From the NCBI RefSeq assembly GCF_035582795.1, contig NW_027445436.1, positions 6,074,770-6,138,769 of the forward strand: 64,000 nucleotides of DNA. The letters are read 5' to 3'. The stretch comes from Mycteria americana (taxonomy: Eukaryota > Chordata > Aves > Ciconiiformes > Ciconiidae). The position numbers and the translations under genes were made by a program. Under the pieces are notes generated by a model. That model searched no databases, was not told the origin of the DNA, and saw only the letters and a list, made by a program, of their open reading frames with translations. This document shows positions 62,787 through 64,000 of this stretch, one piece after another; the first letter of the stretch is position 1, and each line of letters opens with the position of its first letter.

Positions 62787-64000
62787 TCATATAGGTTGGA
62801 AAAGACCTTTAAGATCATCGAGTCCAACCATAAACCTAACACTGCCAAAAACCATCACTACACCACGTCTCTAAGTACCTCATCCAAACGTCCTTTAAAT
62901 ACCTCCAGGGATGGCGACTCAACCACTTCCCTGGGCAGTCTGTTCCAATGCTTGATAACCCTCTCGGTGAAGAAAAATTTCCTAATATCCAGTCTAAACC
63001 TCCCCTGGCGCAACTTGAGGCCATTTCCTCTTGTCCTATCACTTGTTACCTGGGAGAAGAGACCGACCCCCACCTCTCTACAACCTCCTTTCAGGTAGTT
63101 GTAGAGAGCGATGAGGTCTCCCCTCAGCCTCCTTTTCTCCAGGCTAAACAGTCCCAGCTCCCTCAGCCGCTCCTCATAAGACTTCTGCTCCAGACCCTTC
63201 ACCAGCTTCGTTGCCCTTCTCTGTACGCGCTCCAGTACCTCAATATCCCTCTTGTAGTGGGGGGCCCAAAACTGAACACAGTATTCGAGGTGCGGCCTCA
63301 CCAGTGCCGAGTACAGGGGCACAATCACTTCCCTAGTCCTGCTGGCCACGCTATTTTTGATACAGGCCAGGATGCCATTGGCCTTCTTGGCCGCCTGGGC
63401 ACACTGCTGGCTCATATTCAGGCGGCTGTCAACCAACACCCCCAGGTCCTTCTCTGCCAGGCAGCTTTCCAGCCACTCTTCCCCAAGCCTGTAGCGTTGC
63501 ATGGGGTTGCTGTGGCCCAAGTGCAGGACCTTGCACTTGGCCTTGTTAAACCTCATACAATTCACCCCAGCCCATCGATCCAGCCTGTCCAGGTCCCTCT
63601 GCAGAGCCTGCCTACCCTCCAGCAGATCAACACTCCCACACAACTTGGTGTCGTCTGCAAACTTACTGAGAGTGCACTCGATCCCTTCGTCCAGATCATT
63701 GATAAAGATGTTAAACAGAACTGGCCCCAACACCGAGCCCTGGGGAACACCGCTTGTGACCGGCCGCCAACCGGAGTAAACTCCATTCACCACCACTCTC
63801 TGGGCCCGGCCGTCCAGCCAGTTCTTTACCCAGCGAAGAGTACACCCGTCCAAGCCATGAGCAGCCAGTTTCTCCAGGAGAATGCCGTGGGAAACCGTGT
63901 CAAAGGCTTTACTGAAGTCTAGATAGACAACATCCACAGACTTCCCCTCATCCACTAGGCGGGTCACCTTATCATAGAAGGAGATCAGGTTGGTCAAGCA
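62787..64000 (-). mobile_element. CR1 LINE 3' part, continues off right edge
   Basis: Minus strand: the 3' untranslated region next to the microsatellite, then RT upward to the right edge. It is nearly identical to 1-824. The RT frame is open throughout. Confidence 0.95.
62858..63997 (-). CDS. CR1 ORF2 RT, open, partial
   Basis: A 379-codon open frame ending at the normal ORF2 stop (62860-62858). Motif [16 protein letters not shown] keeps the catalytic Asp, motif B is [14 protein letters not shown] and motif C FADD. It continues through [15 protein letters not shown] and [17 protein letters not shown] to the C-terminus. No stop or shift is seen in this part. The N-terminal RT and the endonuclease lie outside the window, so completeness is unknown. 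It is the best-preserved RT here. Confidence 0.93.
   Translation of the reverse strand: MTNLISFYDKVTRLVDEGKSVDVVYLDFSKAFDTVSHGILLEKLAAHGLDGCTLRWVKNWLDGRAQRVVVNGVYSGWRPVTSGVPQGSVLGPVLFNIFINDLDEGIECTLSKFADDTKLCGSVDLLEGRQALQRDLDRLDRWAGVNCMRFNKAKCKVLHLGHSNPMQRYRLGEEWLESCLAEKDLGVLVDSRLNMSQQCAQAAKKANGILACIKNSVASRTREVIVPLYSALVRPHLEYCVQFWAPHYKRDIEVLERVQRRATKLVKGLEQKSYEERLRELGLFSLEKRRLRGDLIALYNYLKGGCREVGVGLFSQVTSDRTRGNGLKLRQGRFRLDIRKFFFTERVIKHWNRLPREVVESPSLEVFKGRLDEVLRDVV

Noticed and set aside
62948..63922. 324-codon plus-strand ORF opposite the CR1 RT (similar at 53295-54263)
   Set aside because: It is the antisense shadow of the RT frame; the RT motifs are on the other strand.

Overview
This window is repeat-dense bird DNA, most likely from a songbird. 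The evidence is many CR1 LINEs with the diagnostic ATTCTGTG-type tail, several avian-type endogenous retroviruses (ERVs), and several hundred-base LTR families nested in one another. I see no host protein-coding gene, tRNA, rRNA or CRISPR array. The density of young, nested LTR elements suggests a low-recombination region such as the W chromosome or pericentric heterochromatin. That is an inference, not something the sequence proves.

Layout. 1-824 is a CR1 reverse-transcriptase (RT) fragment (- strand). 825-5988 is a decayed class III (ERVL-like) provirus (+), followed by three LTR scraps of different families (5989-6644). About 6840-9371 is a CR1 whose endonuclease is joined directly to the CR1 3' tail. 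10180-15672 mixes CR1 pieces, LTRs and an Env transmembrane-subunit remnant. 15674-17416 is an LTR with a solo LTR nested inside it. A second Env remnant (about 17880-18245) and a CR1 (18294-19300) follow. 20872-25898 is an LTR-to-LTR ERVL-like provirus (-) with a tRNA-Lys-like primer site and a large internal deletion. It abuts a gammaretrovirus-like provirus (-, 25899 to about 30360). 30440-34153 holds further LTRs.

A polypyrimidine minisatellite (about 2.4 kb in five pieces between 32780 and 44750) is split by successive insertions: an LTR at 33077, a solo LTR at 34358, an LTR at 35851 that itself contains a gamma-like provirus (35961-42593), and an LTR at 44009. To the right are a CR1 (about 45455-46500), apparently unique DNA, a solo LTR (49550-50150), a nearly complete CR1 ORF2 (50866-54430), a second gamma-like 5' end (about 54950-56562) containing a solo LTR, an opposed gag-pro-pol remnant (56563-58050), and two more CR1 copies (58396-60103 and 62715 to the window edge).

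How the parts relate. CR1 ORF1 supplies an SGNH/GDSL esterase-like domain and ORF2 an endonuclease plus RT. The proviruses carry gag, pro, RT-RNase H, integrase (IN) and Env remnants, all broken by stops, shifts or deletions. No autonomous element is intact. The most informative observation is that all three gamma-like elements with a readable gag-pro junction have a single in-frame UGA there. Also notable are a CRE-like site beside the TATA box of one LTR family and an inverted 3' LTR with inverted target flank at the end of the 35961 provirus. LTR family letters (A, A2, B, C, D, E, F, G, H) are my own labels, not database names.
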